A stretch of 64,000 nucleotides of DNA. Source: Ustilago trichophora. Its lineage: Eukaryota > Basidiomycota > Ustilaginomycetes > Ustilaginales > Ustilaginaceae. Every line of letters starts with the position of its first letter. Position 1 is the stretch's first letter. This document shows, in pieces, positions 1-11,350 of this stretch. A program made the position numbers and the translations under genes. The DNA lies in NCBI GenBank assembly GCA_900323505.1, contig OOIN01000039.1, positions 310,001-374,000 of the forward strand, in the 5' to 3' direction. Below the pieces are notes generated by a model. That model saw only the letters and a list, made by a program, of their open reading frames with translations, did not search any database and was not told where the DNA came from.

Positions 1-479
1 GACTGGTGCGGGAAGGGCCAGAGGCGAGAACGTGTCCCTGTTGTGCCATGCTATACGACAGCAAGCTTCCTCCTCGGGGAACCTGCAAGAGACAAGAATT
101 GAAGAGTATCATTGGACCCAAGGAAAGAAGCATGTCATGGGAAGCAGATATAAGGACAAGGTGAGTCAGCTTTTTGATCGTTCCGACGGATGGTCTAGCG
201 CTGAACTATGCCGTGCAGAGTGTCACATCGGTGCGCAAAGTCTAATCCCGACAAAGAGCAAGACGCCTCCTTTTTACTACATTGTGACCACGGCGATCTG
301 CATAAGTATTGAGCGCGGAGGGGAGGGGAATCACGAGAACAATACGCAGACAAGACGAGGTCGCGCTCGCACAGAAAAGGACGATGCGCAGAAATGGAGG
401 GGAGGTAGAGGTCTCGAGCTTGTTCATCTCGCCGCGGCGGGGACCACAGACAGCTTCACAATGGGGCTTCACATTAGAT

Positions 480-641
480 CGGAATGCGGAGGCCAAGACC
501 GGGGAAGAGAAGAAAATTACTTACAGAATCAAAGAAGCTCCTGATGGATCGATGCGTTTCGTAGTGCCTGATTTTGGTCCTATGGCGGACGAATGGAAGG
601 ATGCGATGGAGAGGCAGCAAAGAGTGGATGGGAGGTGAGTG
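480..641 (+). CDS. Possible internal or terminal exon, unidentified
   Basis: The frame read across this short stretch is unusually protein-like for the region (for example KKITYRIKEAPDGSMRF followed by VVPDFGPMADEWKDAMERQQ). A possible acceptor (CACATTAG, ending at about 479) precedes it, and a donor-like GAG|GTGAGT lies at its end, where the frame otherwise stops at TGA. I do not recognise a family and could not join it to further exons. It could be the edge of a gene that starts outside the window, or chance. Confidence 0.15.
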
Positions 642-2170
642 GAAGAGAGGAAGGGAGGAAATTGGAGGAAGAAGTCAGGATCGCGTTGCCCCAGCTACCG
701 TCGTTTCCGAGAAAGGCAAGAGAACCGAAGCTGACGCTTCAATGAGGCAAAGAATGCGCTGCGGAACTCTGCATCCAACGGCCGCAGCGCCACTGTGCAT
801 TGTGTCAAGGCGAGGGCTCAAATGCCTTGCTTGGCCTGCACATGGAATCCCACGGCCACGCAGCAGCTTTTGCCTCCGACGCAGCCAAGAGCAGCCAGCA
901 GAAGAGCCGTGCAGCCATGTCCCATCGGACACCCACTGACCGAATTGCTGGGCCAGCTGACGTTTCTCAGGGGGCGAAGGAGGGCACCATATGAAGTCTG
1001 AGCATCGGGTAACGCGCCCACCACGGGATGAAGAGAAAGAGGCGAAAAAAGTGGGAGACAATGGTGGCGGTTCACTTACAACAAAGGCCTCGAAATTACT
1101 TCCATATCAGCTGTGCGCTTCGGCTTCTAGAGCGGTGGTGAAAGATGTGCTCGCTGCAAAGCGGCAGAGGGTGAAGCTCTGCAGAGTGCAAGGGACCTTG
1201 ACAAATCTAGGGTTGTAAGGTCAAAGTGGAGGAGGGTTGCAGATGAAGGTGGAGATGGTTGTCGTAAAGGGCGAGTGCGGGTCGGTGGTGACTGGATGCA
1301 GAAAACGTTTCTGCGCAGCGTCGGGTTGGCTGGTCGATTGTCGCGACGTATCGTGGATGTCTATACGCCCCACCTTTTGGCTCTCACGAGTCGCAGCAGA
1401 TGTGGGAATGAGCTCGACAGGCGAACAACGACGAGAAGCTACTAATGTCGTACTTGTGCCGGAAGCTGGGCGACGGTAGAGATGTAATGTAGAGAATCGA
1501 GAGACGAGAGTGAAGAGTGCTCCGTTCCGAAGTTAGAGAACAAAAGCAGGACTGGACTACGAGATGAATGGATGATGGTAAAGAAGCAAGGTTTTGGGAT
1601 ACCCAAAGAGGTTTTTGAACTAATAAGGTGCCGCCTAGCAAGAAAGTGGACAGCACGGACCGAAACTGCGAGCGACTAGTCTTACCAGCACCGACGTAGC
1701 CGGAGTGAGAGAAAGCAAAGACTATCCGAGGCTCCGGATCTTATTTCGGAGTTGTTTGAAATCGAAAGCCTTCGTGGCTAGCTCTATGGTGCTACGCTGG
1801 AAGAACGAGGCGATCCTTTAGTTTGCAGAAGGAGGATCAGGTGCTAAAGTGCGTGAGTCAGGGATCTACTATTTGGCACTGTGCTAGGATCCCGAAATGC
1901 AGAGAGACAATAGCTTTGCCGAGAGGTGCAGCCTTTTTGAGGGCGTCGAATGCGGAGAGAAAGAAGCAGACGATGAGCGCTATCGCTGTGTAGCGTTTAG
2001 AGGGTATACAGGGTGACTAAAGGAGAGCGAGAGAGAGAGGGAGGGTAACAAGAGACGACGATGAGATAGTATAGAGAACAAAAGAGAGGATGATGCAGCT
2101 CGGTGGGTTCGTGGATGGCAACGAGAAAATGAAAGGGGTGACTTTTGTGGGAAGGAGGGATGATATAGTA

Positions 2171-2190
2171 AGGATGAGGATGAGGATGAG
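2171..2190. repeat. (GGATGA)n microsatellite
   Basis: About three tandem copies of the hexamer GGATGA in non-coding sequence. Confidence 0.7.
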
Positions 2191-2795
2191 GGTCGGATCG
2201 TACGCTCGAACGAGGTTTGACCGGAAGAGGTGAGTTCAAAAAGTGAGAAGGTGGATGACAGGTCGGCCATGCGAGCATTGCTCAGGACAATAGCTCAAAG
2301 TTTTTAAGCAAAACGAAGAGCGAGATTCCACAATAAGCGTGTCGCATGAGCAGCGGTTATAGCAGCAGCAACAGGAAGCCGGTGTCAGGAAGGATGAGAA
2401 GAGCTACGGAGGATCCTCGACCCTGCCAAGATTCTGCAACAAAACCTGGACGCAAGGATAATCGTTAGGTTGCAGAAGTGGCGGTAGAAGGTTGGTGTGA
2501 GCGCTGTGGTGGCCGTGGGCGTTGAACGGTGTTAGCAGACGATGGAAGGGGGAGTGGAAGGATGAGGAATCGGGAACGGGAAGACAGGCAAGCAGACACA
2601 CAGAGAGCAGGCAACGAACAAGCGTACGACGCAGCTGCAGTAGGAGGAGCAGGAGGAGGGAAGGACAGGAAAGGAAAAGGCAGTTGTGGAAAAAGTGAAC
2701 CGGAATGCCGGGGGAGCAAAAAAGAGGAAGAGGAAGAGGAAGAGGAAGAGGATCGAAGACCCGGAAAGAAGGCAACGAACACAACACACTGTCAG

Positions 2796-2807
2796 TACTG
2801 TACAGTA
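2796..2807. repeat. TACTGTACAGTA palindrome
   Basis: A perfect 12-bp palindrome. It sits inside a longer imperfect inverted repeat with outer arms GTCAG and CTGAC (2791-2815). It belongs to a family of such sites in the left 10 kb. Confidence 0.7.
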
Positions 2808-2883
2808 CAGCTGACATGATGGACCCAGGAGCTGAGCGAGGACAACGTCGCTGCTGTCGCAGCGCGTTACGCGAAGAAAAAAG

Positions 2884-2919
<36 letters not shown>
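2884..2919. repeat. Poly-A tract, 36 nt
   Basis: An uninterrupted run of A. It could be a microsatellite or the tail of an old retroposed copy. I could not find target-site duplications by eye. Confidence 0.85.
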
Positions 2920-2921
<2 letters not shown>

Positions 2922-3630
2922 GAACCCTTTTGTCGGGAAACCATCATCGACAGCGAATGACGAGGAGGTGCCGATTTGAGGCAGCAAATCGCAGCAGAAG
3001 TGCAGAGACATCATCCAGAGCGGAGAGGGAAACGACAGAAAGTACTCTTTGGATGCCGCATCTTCTCCCCGGTCGCGTCGCGTCGTTGAATTTCCGAAGT
3101 CTATTCAGTTCCGTCAGTTACGCCGAGTCGAGAACAGCACAGAAGAGTCCAATCTGGCTCTTCTGCTTCTACGCTGTAGCCGCAGCCGCTATCTGGAACG
3201 ATGGTGAACAGCAACCTAAGACATGAGCTATCGCCGCTGTGCTTGGCCTCGTCTCGACACAAACTTCCCAAATCAGTCTAACGCAACAATTATTTGGTAC
3301 AGGCGAAAGGAACAAGCGACTTGAGATCGCGGCTCATTGCCTAATTTGTAAGGTTGCTGGCTCGAGCTCTTTGTCACTGTCACTGTCACTGCCATAGAGA
3401 CAGCGGCAAACGGAGGCGTGATCGACATATACAATTGCAAGCAAGCACAATGCTACATCGAGGTTCGTAACAAAGAGTGCAGGTGCCAAGAGCGCTGAGC
3501 GGTGTTTTGTTCTCCAGGGACAGACTGTGAACACCGGGCCAAACTTGGAGGGATCAATTTGATTCCGAATCAATCTGCTGCCCAAAGTCAAGGAGCCACA
3601 TCGATTGAAGGCAGTCGCTCGCTGGGCATG

Positions 3631-3654
3631 ACAGCAACCTAGACAGCAACCTAG
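3631..3654. repeat. Tandem 12-mer duplication
   Basis: The 12-mer ACAGCAACCTAG occurs twice in direct tandem. Confidence 0.8.
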
Positions 3655-4018
3655 TTATGCGACCTCTTGCAGCCAAAATCGCACTTTTGATTCGACTCGT
3701 GAGTGGCGGGTCGAGCCCTCTTCGTGTGGAAAAGCGCCACACCCTGTCAGGAATCGTAATGCAGTGCCGTGCATTCGGGCCAACGTTGACCACAATGACG
3801 ATGAGATCAGAGTCATGCCCCTTGGATATCGATTGTTTCCGCAGTCGCATTACTACAGTCAGTGAATTCTAGAGACTCTGTCGTCTCTGACGATTGATCG
3901 ATTGTTGACTGTTGTAGCTTCAAAGGTGGCGCCGTCGACCTTATACTCCATCGCAATAGACTTTGACAAGGTGGCAATCCTTGCGTTGTTCCGCTCTCTC
4001 TCGAACCAAATTCAAGAA

Positions 4019-4096
4019 CAAAAAAAAGAATATAAAAAAAATAAAAATAAAATAAAAAATAAAAATTAAATAAAAAAGGGAAAAAAAAAAAAAAAG
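4019..4096. repeat. A-rich low-complexity tract
   Basis: A/T-only and A-rich sequence of the AAAAT/AAATAAA type, ending in a run of A and then AGATG. Confidence 0.75.
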
Positions 4097-4342
4097 ATGT
4101 CGTGTGACATGATCAAAAAGCAGGGAGTCAATTGAAGCCAACTTCAAGGGGGAATCAACTCGGTTCGAGAGTGTTTTCTCTCGCTTAGAGCGTCTTAAAG
4201 TTGTGAGTGTTTCGCTGCTGCATGTTTGCCATGTGCTTTCCGCAAGTCGGCTCACGCCTAAGCGTAGAATTCCCCACGCTGAAACAACGCATGCCAACGC
4301 ATTGTGCTTAGTCCACATCATTACGCACTGCAGTACACACTG

Positions 4343-4366
4343 TACGCATACGCATACGCATACGCA
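4343..4366. repeat. (ACGCAT)4 microsatellite
   Basis: Four tandem copies of ACGCAT in non-coding sequence. Confidence 0.75.
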
Positions 4367-4716
4367 CAAGGGCCAGCTCAATCGTCAGTTCACGCAAATA
4401 TTACTGTCATGTCGAGCACATTGAGCTTTATCGGAAGAGCGGCAAGACTGATGGCTGAATGGAGCAACAATTGAGAGGTGATAGATGCTGTGGTAAGTTA
4501 CAATGTGGCAGAAAGAATGGGAGGCTCTGCATCGCTGCCAACGCAGGCATTGTGCTGCAACCTTTTGGAAAGGTTGAATGGACAAAATAAAAGGGGAAAA
4601 AAGAAAGAAAGAGAAAAGCTCCGCGTTGTTATGTGAGGCGATCGGCGACTAATATTACCGATGGGCGGCTTGGCAGCTGACCTTGAAGCCTTGAGAAGGA
4701 AAGAGTGGTAAAGGTC

Positions 4717-4720
<4 letters not shown>

Positions 4721-4747
<27 letters not shown>
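4721..4747. repeat. (GA)n microsatellite
   Basis: About thirteen GA dinucleotides in a row in a purine-rich context. Confidence 0.85.
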
Positions 4748-4750
<3 letters not shown>

Positions 4751-5749
4751 GGGGAAGCGGTATGATCAGATCCTCTTTATCTCGAGAGTCAAATTCCGCA
4801 TGATGGGGTCGTAGCTTGTGCAATTTTCCGAAAAACGAGACGCGTACGCCATACCGGACCTGCTCGATCCATAAACTCTGCATCTACAGCACAGCAAGTT
4901 GGCAGCGCGATCCGAGAAAGACACACACACAAAGGGGACCAGGAAAGTCCTTGGACCTCGCTTGCGGTGTCTGCTGGGGTAAACTTAGCGCAAAGTTCAC
5001 AAACAGACAATAAGCGACAACGGTCACGAAATACTGGGACCAGGCATGGCATTATTGCTCGAACTGGATCTGTCCCTTGAGGTTTTGGAGTATCACGGCA
5101 AGATGCATTGGCATCTCACTCGAGGTTTACATCTGCCAACCAAATCGCCGGCCCCCCTCTCGTAGCCGATGTTGGCAACAAAAATCGCTCTGCTGTAGAT
5201 GGTTCGATGGCCCTCGCTTTTGATGGTACATCTGTTTGGTACGCAAAGACATGTGTCCAATCAACGATGTGTAGAGCTGACCAATTACAGCGATCTATGT
5301 AGCAGATCGCAGGTCTAACGACGATTGTTACTGTACAGTGCGTTCCATCGGCTTCTATGCCTCTGAATGCCCCTACGTTTTGTGGCGGGGTAGAGATAGA
5401 GGTCATCAACTTACTTGGCTGCCACTTTCCAAAACCAATCTGGTCTCGTAGCACATTGTTGCAAGCCATCTCGGTCGCCGACGGAAGAAGCAGCAGCATC
5501 TCTCTTCCAAGGCTCGAATTTGTGCTACTGTACGAACATAGGAACCACTTCGGCTTGCTCCGCGCCGAGTAGCCCGCGTCTGGCTCTCGGAATTCCAGCA
5601 ACGTCGCTTGCTCAAAATCTCGATCCAGTTACTTTGACCCCCAGAGTTGGTCGCCAGCGTTGGTCGGCAGTTGTCATTTGGTATTCGCATGTGAGTCGGT
5701 CGGGATTTAGTTTCAGAAAGCTGACTTTCGAAAGACTATCAAGATAGCC

Positions 5750-5766
5750 TACTGTACAGTACTGTA
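5750..5766. repeat. Overlapping TACAG/TACTG palindromes
   Basis: TACTGTACAGTA (5750-5761) overlaps TACAGTACTGTA (5755-5766). A near copy with 11 of 12 matches lies at 5329-5339. Confidence 0.7.
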
Positions 5767-6375
5767 TAATTCCTCTCTGTGGCGTCGTCGTCGTTTGCCG
5801 AGAGACGTAGAGCCGATTGAAGGGTGGACAGGCGCGCTGAGAGGGTCGGACTAGAGGGGAGGGGCGGGCACGGCGAATCGCCGTGTGCATGTTTGGAACA
5901 GGTCGGTGCTGGAAGAGGAGTTCAAATAGCCATGATTTTACTGTGGTTATCTTTACTCTTGCGTTCATGCAGTCGTGCCAACACGTGAGCAAGGGCAGCT
6001 GTGACAATTATATGGAGCGTCGGCTGGTTCAACCAAGACTTCGTATCCATCCCAAACCAAGATTCAACAGCGCCACGAGACGAAAGGATGGTTTCGGAGG
6101 ACATGAGGTCTCAACGCTGCATTTTGTGCAATTCTGAGAGCGCAATGCCAACAGGCAAGGACAAGGCCAATCATGCAAACGGAGATAGCACAAAGCTATA
6201 GGACACTTGCACGAATCAAAGCTCTGTTGGATTTGGAGCAGAGGCGAGAAAAATCATAATGGACTGAACCGTTTCGAGAGCGGGGTCAAATCAGTCTACT
6301 GTGTCGAACAAACAGATCGAAGAAGGGGGAGGGAAAACGGCCGATCCCGTCGAGCGTGGCATTTCTTCTTTCTGG

Positions 6376-6434
6376 TTTTTTGTTTCTTTGTTTTTTTTTT
6401 TTTTTTTTTTTTTTTTCTTTTTTCTTTTTTTTTT
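6376..6434. repeat. Poly-T tract
   Basis: T-rich low-complexity sequence with an uninterrupted run of 26 T (6391-6416). It explains the spurious poly-Phe reading frames here. Confidence 0.85.
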
Positions 6435-8040
6435 CCCTGGGTGTCGAGCGGATATGCCTGTTGTTACCAAAATAGGTGCAAAACTGTTGCCATGGTTTCG
6501 GAATTGACTCGTTCTTCGGCGTCAGGCTGCGATCTTTTCTCTCTGGTCAAGGTCGAAAGTTCTTCCGAATATCATGCTCTGCTGCAGCAAGGGAAGCTTT
6601 TGTTGCAATCACATCTGCCAGGTGTATAGTATTCTTAGCTCAAAGTGCGTGTTTTGGACGAAGCAAGGAGGTTGTGGCACATGCTGTGGCAGATGCGATC
6701 CAATGGTTCTCCATGGCTGTTGGGCAAGAACCTGACACACACTTTTGAAAATTCATGCCGCATGATATTGTACTGTACGTAAGGTAAAAAACAGGATTCC
6801 CTGCATCGTCAAGGTTGCACGAGAGACTTGAGGTGTGGAATGCAATGTGCACCGATCGCTTGGTGAAGGTATCGTTGTTTGGCTCTTTGTGCTCCCAAAA
6901 AGAGCACCTTGGCCTCGAGCTCCGCTTTGAACAAACATTGTTGTGACAATTCCGGTTGTGGTATTGGTTGCGAAATTGGAGCATGGTTGCCGATGCCAAG
7001 GCGGATGAGCGGAGTTTTTTTATTGTTTATTTTTATTTTTTTTTGCTATTCAGGCACCAAGTTGTGGAACACTGTAAGCACATCAGCACGCCCCTCTCCT
7101 GCTGAGGCTTTTGGTCTCGGGCAACTTGGCACGTGTCTCTCTGCTCGCGATTGGATGCACGAATGCTCACATAAAAGATGTCAATCAGGTTTGGCATATC
7201 AAGTGATAGCGAAAGAGCGATAGAGGTCGCTGATCGGACTGCCAAGTTGACAGAGGATCGGACTGAGGTTGACAGGCCAAGCGGTTCTGGACGACGAGCA
7301 ATATACGGACCGACAGGCGTGGAGCGCATAGCGCGCCAAACTGCATCTCGGCTCGACAATCACGATCAGAGTGGGGGGTTGGATTCGTCAGCTTTCTCTG
7401 AAACCCATAATTGGCCTGACGAGGCAGATTGATAAATAAGCTTACAACTCAAGATACAAAGCAGACTTGGGGGCCAGGCACAAAAGTTGACACTCCGCAA
7501 ATGGAACCTCGGACACAGTAGCGCCAAAAAACGGCGATACCGAACTGCCGCTGCTGGTGTCCGCTGCACCACTGCGCGCCCAAGGATACGATGCTGACGC
7601 AGCCATGTCAGAGCAAGGCCGGTTGGCGATCCAGGCCACGCAATCTCGCAGAGTGTGAAAACTGGCAAAAAGCAAGCCAGGCGATTCAAGCAGACCAAAA
7701 CATTTAGGCTATGGAGAGTTTGCAGGCGTTGCATCGTGCCTAGTGCCATGTTGCGTACTTGTCGCGGCCTCCAAACTGCATTTTGGCTGCCAGTTCTAGT
7801 GAGTGTGAGTGAGATGGAAAGGATACAGTTCCGTTTCAATCCCGTTGGCTTTGGAGAACAATAGCAGCTCACCTGCTAACCAATTCTGGTCCACATTGGA
7901 TCGTTTCAAAGTGGGATGCAAAACGGTCCGAGCTCGGAAGCATGAACTAGCGTGACTCGGGGAGGAAGGAGTGTGGAGCGACCTCGGATTTCGGAAGAAT
8001 TCGAAGCGAAGAGCAAGATACCCCAGACGAGAAGACGACA

Positions 8041-8061
8041 TACAGTACAGTACAGTACAGT
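8041..8061. repeat. (TACAG)4 tandem pentamer
   Basis: Four tandem TACAG units followed by TAG. This is the same pentamer that builds the 12-bp palindromes elsewhere in the region. Confidence 0.8.
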
Positions 8062-8547
8062 AGCTAGGGCCTCGTGTTGATGTTGAATAGGGAAGTTGGA
8101 TGTGAATGTGGATATGGATGAGCATGATGATGGACAATCCTGGATCTGAGTCAAGTTTGGCGAGCGTCGGGTATGTAGGCGGGATTGAGGGCTGAGTGAC
8201 ATGCTCCGGCGAGTCGAAAAGTGTACTGGTTGTGTCACGCCGTCTCTGGGTTGGCAGCTGAGTACACTGACCTCGATAGGACACTACAAGACCAGAGCGA
8301 GTAGAATCAGCAGTTGAAATCCCGCTCGACATCGAAAAGCAAGAAGGCGGAATACCGTGGTCGACATGTGCGGGAATTGAAATCGAATTGAGCGAGAGAT
8401 AACAAAAAGAGAGGGGGAAAAGAGGAAGTCCCAAAAAATTATCAGATCGAAGAAGCGAAGCGGGTACATAGAAAAAACGAAAAACGTGGTTTGGTCTGCC
8501 ATAGCCGGCCGAGTTCCAGAAACTCGGTTGCACCTGTTGTTTACTGC

Positions 8548-8617
8548 CAAAAGAAAAAGAAGAAGAAGAAGAAAAAGAAAAAAAAAAAAAAAGAAAAAAA
8601 AAAAAAAAAAAAAAAAA
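8548..8617. repeat. A-rich tract with (GAA)n and poly-A
   Basis: Starts as GAA-type repeats and ends in a run of 24 A (8594-8617). An open frame read across it gives only poly-Lys or poly-Phe. Confidence 0.85.
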
Positions 8618-9158
8618 CAGGTTTTTTTGACCCCCACGATTTTCGGATTCTCTCTGACAGTTACAGCGATCAACAGTCAGAAACGACAGCACATTGGAAG
8701 CTAGAAGGGGAGTATAGGTACAGTACTGTTTCCAAGCGAATCATGAGTTGCAGTAGTGCAAGGGAGGATCAAGTTCGTGGCATCACGGACCTCGTTAGAG
8801 CCCAACTCACACACCTATCACGAGACAGAGAGCCGCAACTGACAGTTTCTGTCGCGTCACCCAGAAACCTGGATGGTGATCGGGATTCTGTACAGTCGAC
8901 AAAATTTGGCGTTTTGTGAAATTCTCCCGTGGCATGGGTATGCATATCATGCTTGAGAGCCTCCGTCCATTAGTTCGGTAGAGCCTTGAGGGCGTCCACT
9001 TCTCCGTGCTTCTTCTTCTCCTTCTTCTTCTTCTCTCCGACTCGGAGTGATGTTTTCTTGACATAGATTAGTTTGCCAAAGCTGCTGCCTGCTGCGGTCA
9101 TGGAAATCCGTGGACCATTGCCGATCGGGATCTTCGTTGATGCAGTCCATGAGTGACA

Positions 9159-9180
9159 CCCCCCCCCCCCCACACACACA
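9159..9180. repeat. Poly-C plus (AC)n
   Basis: A run of 13 C followed by a short AC dinucleotide repeat. Confidence 0.85.
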
Positions 9181-9860
9181 CGGTAAAGCTTTCGTAAAAG
9201 TCAAACGGTTGATGTCTACAAAGTGAGAAACCTATACAGCTGTGCATTTCACATCTTGCAAGCCAGAGAAATACTGTAACGGAAATAGCTGCTCCAAGCG
9301 ATGGGAAGCGTGAGCGTGGGAGAATCAAGGTTTAGAACCCAAAGCACTGATCCGGAAAATTGATGCATTAAAGATACTCCATAAGCGAGTCGGCATTGTG
9401 CCACAAAATGCCAGAAACGCACTCTGCCTGTCTTCTTTCTCTCTTCTTTTCTCTTCTTCTTTTTTTTTTTGGATGCTGGGAGATCTGTCTCGACCTCTCT
9501 CTTTCCGTCTTGCTTCCGACTCCGATTCCGATCTAGCCATGTTTTTTCTTTTCTCCTCTCCTCATGTACATTTTTTTTCTTCGATTACAAGCCATCATTG
9601 GAGCTAATGCCGCTCAAGACGTCTGCTCGCAAGCATATCCTCCGCTTCCAGCCAACGCATGAAATTTAACCCAGACGAATAAGAATTGGCTTACCCAAAC
9701 CATCAGATCCTCCGGTTTTCGGGAACGACGCTAGCTTTAGCATAACTGCAACGGTCAGTTTAGGTTCGGGTTAGGTTTCGGACCGTGTGCCAGAGGCCTT
9801 GCCTCGACGGCAAACAGGAGGCAGGTCAAGTGAGAGATGATGATCAAGTTCCATCGGGTG

Positions 9861-9877
9861 TACAGTACAGTACTGTA
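9861..9877. repeat. TACAG/TACTG palindrome cluster member
   Basis: Contains the perfect palindrome TACAGTACTGTA at 9866-9877, with one extra TACAG unit before it. Confidence 0.7.
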
Positions 9878-9986
9878 GACGAGACGCCGAGATGGCTGAG
9901 TCTCGTCGTCGGATGGTTTACGCCTCGACTGTGCACAGTACACTCACACTCAGGCGGCCTTGTTGCAACACCTGTCCGAGACAAAT

Positions 9987-10010
9987 ACAGTACTGTACTG
10001 TACAGTACAA
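9987..10010. repeat. Double TACAG/TACTG palindrome
   Basis: TACAGTACTGTA (9987-9998) and TACTGTACAGTA (9997-10008) overlap by two bases. This makes a 24-nt stretch built only from TACAG/TACTG units. Confidence 0.75.
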
Positions 10011-10182
10011 AGTGGATGACTGTTGCGTATGAATCTTGGGCGAAAAGAAAAACACGTGCACAGAGTCTCGATCTTTTTCTGACAAAGCCGATCGAGCATG
10101 TCATCCTTCTAATCCTCCCTCCCCTCTCTGCATTTTGGCGGAGCTGCGGATCTCAAAGGCGCCACACCCACGAGATGCATAA

Positions 10183-10258
10183 CCTCTCTCTCTCTCTCTT
10201 TCTCCCTCTCTCTCTCTCTCTCTCCCTCTCTCTCTCTCTCTCCCTGTCTCTCTCTCTG
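10183..10258. repeat. (CT)n pyrimidine tract
   Basis: About 75 nt of nearly pure CT/CCT repeat, with one strand entirely pyrimidine for most of its length. Confidence 0.85.
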
Positions 10259-11350
10259 TGTGTGCTCCGTTTAGAACTCAGAAGTAACCGTTACCGAGCT
10301 AACTTTGCTGCTACTATGCAGTGTATTGCATCCGATCGGGATAGAAGCATCCGGTTTCGGCATTAAGAGCAGCGTTTAGCTGCAATCGGCAACGATGATA
10401 CGTGGGCAGCGAAACCAAGACGCCATCGAATTAAGCCAAATGTAGTGTGTGAGCGGCTGATGGAGAAAATAGAGTCGACATACAATGGCGGTATTGTTGT
10501 TGTTCCTGGCAGAAGAAAGAGGCTTAAAGAACTGGACCGTAGATGACATGTGCCGAACAAGGTATCGGATCGTCGGACCAACCCTAGAGTATCGAATTGT
10601 GAAAACAAGACGCATCCGGTTGCGCAGAGAAACATGCACTTCTTCCAATACGTTGCTTGGTTCTTCGATGCAACCTCGAAAAAGCTGACGATTGGCAGGC
10701 TCATCATTGGACCACAGAATCTTGGCAGCTCATCCAAGTATCCTCAAGTGGCATGCTATTCGACGACAACTATTTGTGTGCCAATGAGGACCTCTACATT
10801 GCATGAATGAGAAACAGGTTGAAAGGTCCATTCGGTGACCGGTGATTGTCTGTCGGAAAGAAGCGATGCATAGAGCGTTGTAGCTTCCCAACCTTTAATT
10901 GATCATGCACGACCATGTGGTGTGAACACGTTGTCCGTTGCATCCAGCTTGACCAGCACAATCGACGAACCACAATCTGCATGCGACCCGATTCCTTGAA
11001 ACTAGAGCTCTCTACTCGCAAAAACATGCAGCATACCGTTTGCGATGTTGGCGGTGAGCTGCTCGCGATCGGTCATTGTCTTTGTCGTCGAGGACGTCTC
11101 GGTCTAGAATCCGAAGGTCCAGAATCCTAAGCGAGAAAGTTCCAAGATAGCGACATAGCGTTGCCGGATGAGATTTTAGATCGCCTTACAACGCTGTTTG
11201 GTACCCATTGTCCAGTCAAAAGGAGACGTTGTACCAATGGTGATTGTCTGTGCACGAGGACAAACAGCTTTTGTTACAATGGCTGGTCATTGTTGGGCTT
11301 TCCATGCCCCATTGATGCAGTTTTTTGACTTTGTTTTTGGGCAGAACACA

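Larger units (their letters stand above)
1..11350. other. Gene-free, repeat-rich region
   Basis: I find no reading frame here that looks like a real protein, apart from one weak exon candidate near 480-641. The longer open frames are low-complexity: poly-Phe or poly-Lys from T/A tracts, and Ser/Leu runs from CT tracts. They lack family motifs, and I could not build plausible spliced genes from them. The stretch contains long A or T homopolymers, several microsatellites and a cluster of TACAG/TACTG palindromes. No reverse transcriptase, integrase or transposase motif could be recognised, and no terminal repeats were found by eye. It may be a regulatory or repeat-derived interval, or hold noncoding transcripts. 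These are inferences. Confidence 0.6.

Noticed and set aside
3680..3740. tRNA-like T-arm (GGGTCGAGCCC) and, on the other strand, GAGTCGAATC
   Set aside because: No cloverleaf could be folded: acceptor and anticodon stems do not pair and the A box is missing.
5116..5690. Possible decayed Copia-type element (minus-strand frames)
   Set aside because: A vague resemblance to the RNase H end of Copia polyproteins, but no catalytic motif and no LTRs could be identified.
7796..8692. 298-codon minus-strand frame in the gene-free region
   Set aside because: Contains poly-Phe from the A tract and no conserved motif. It also crosses a tandem TACAG repeat.
9756..9783. Telomere-like TTAGG/GGGTTAGG sequence
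   Set aside because: Only two imperfect units; not a telomeric array.
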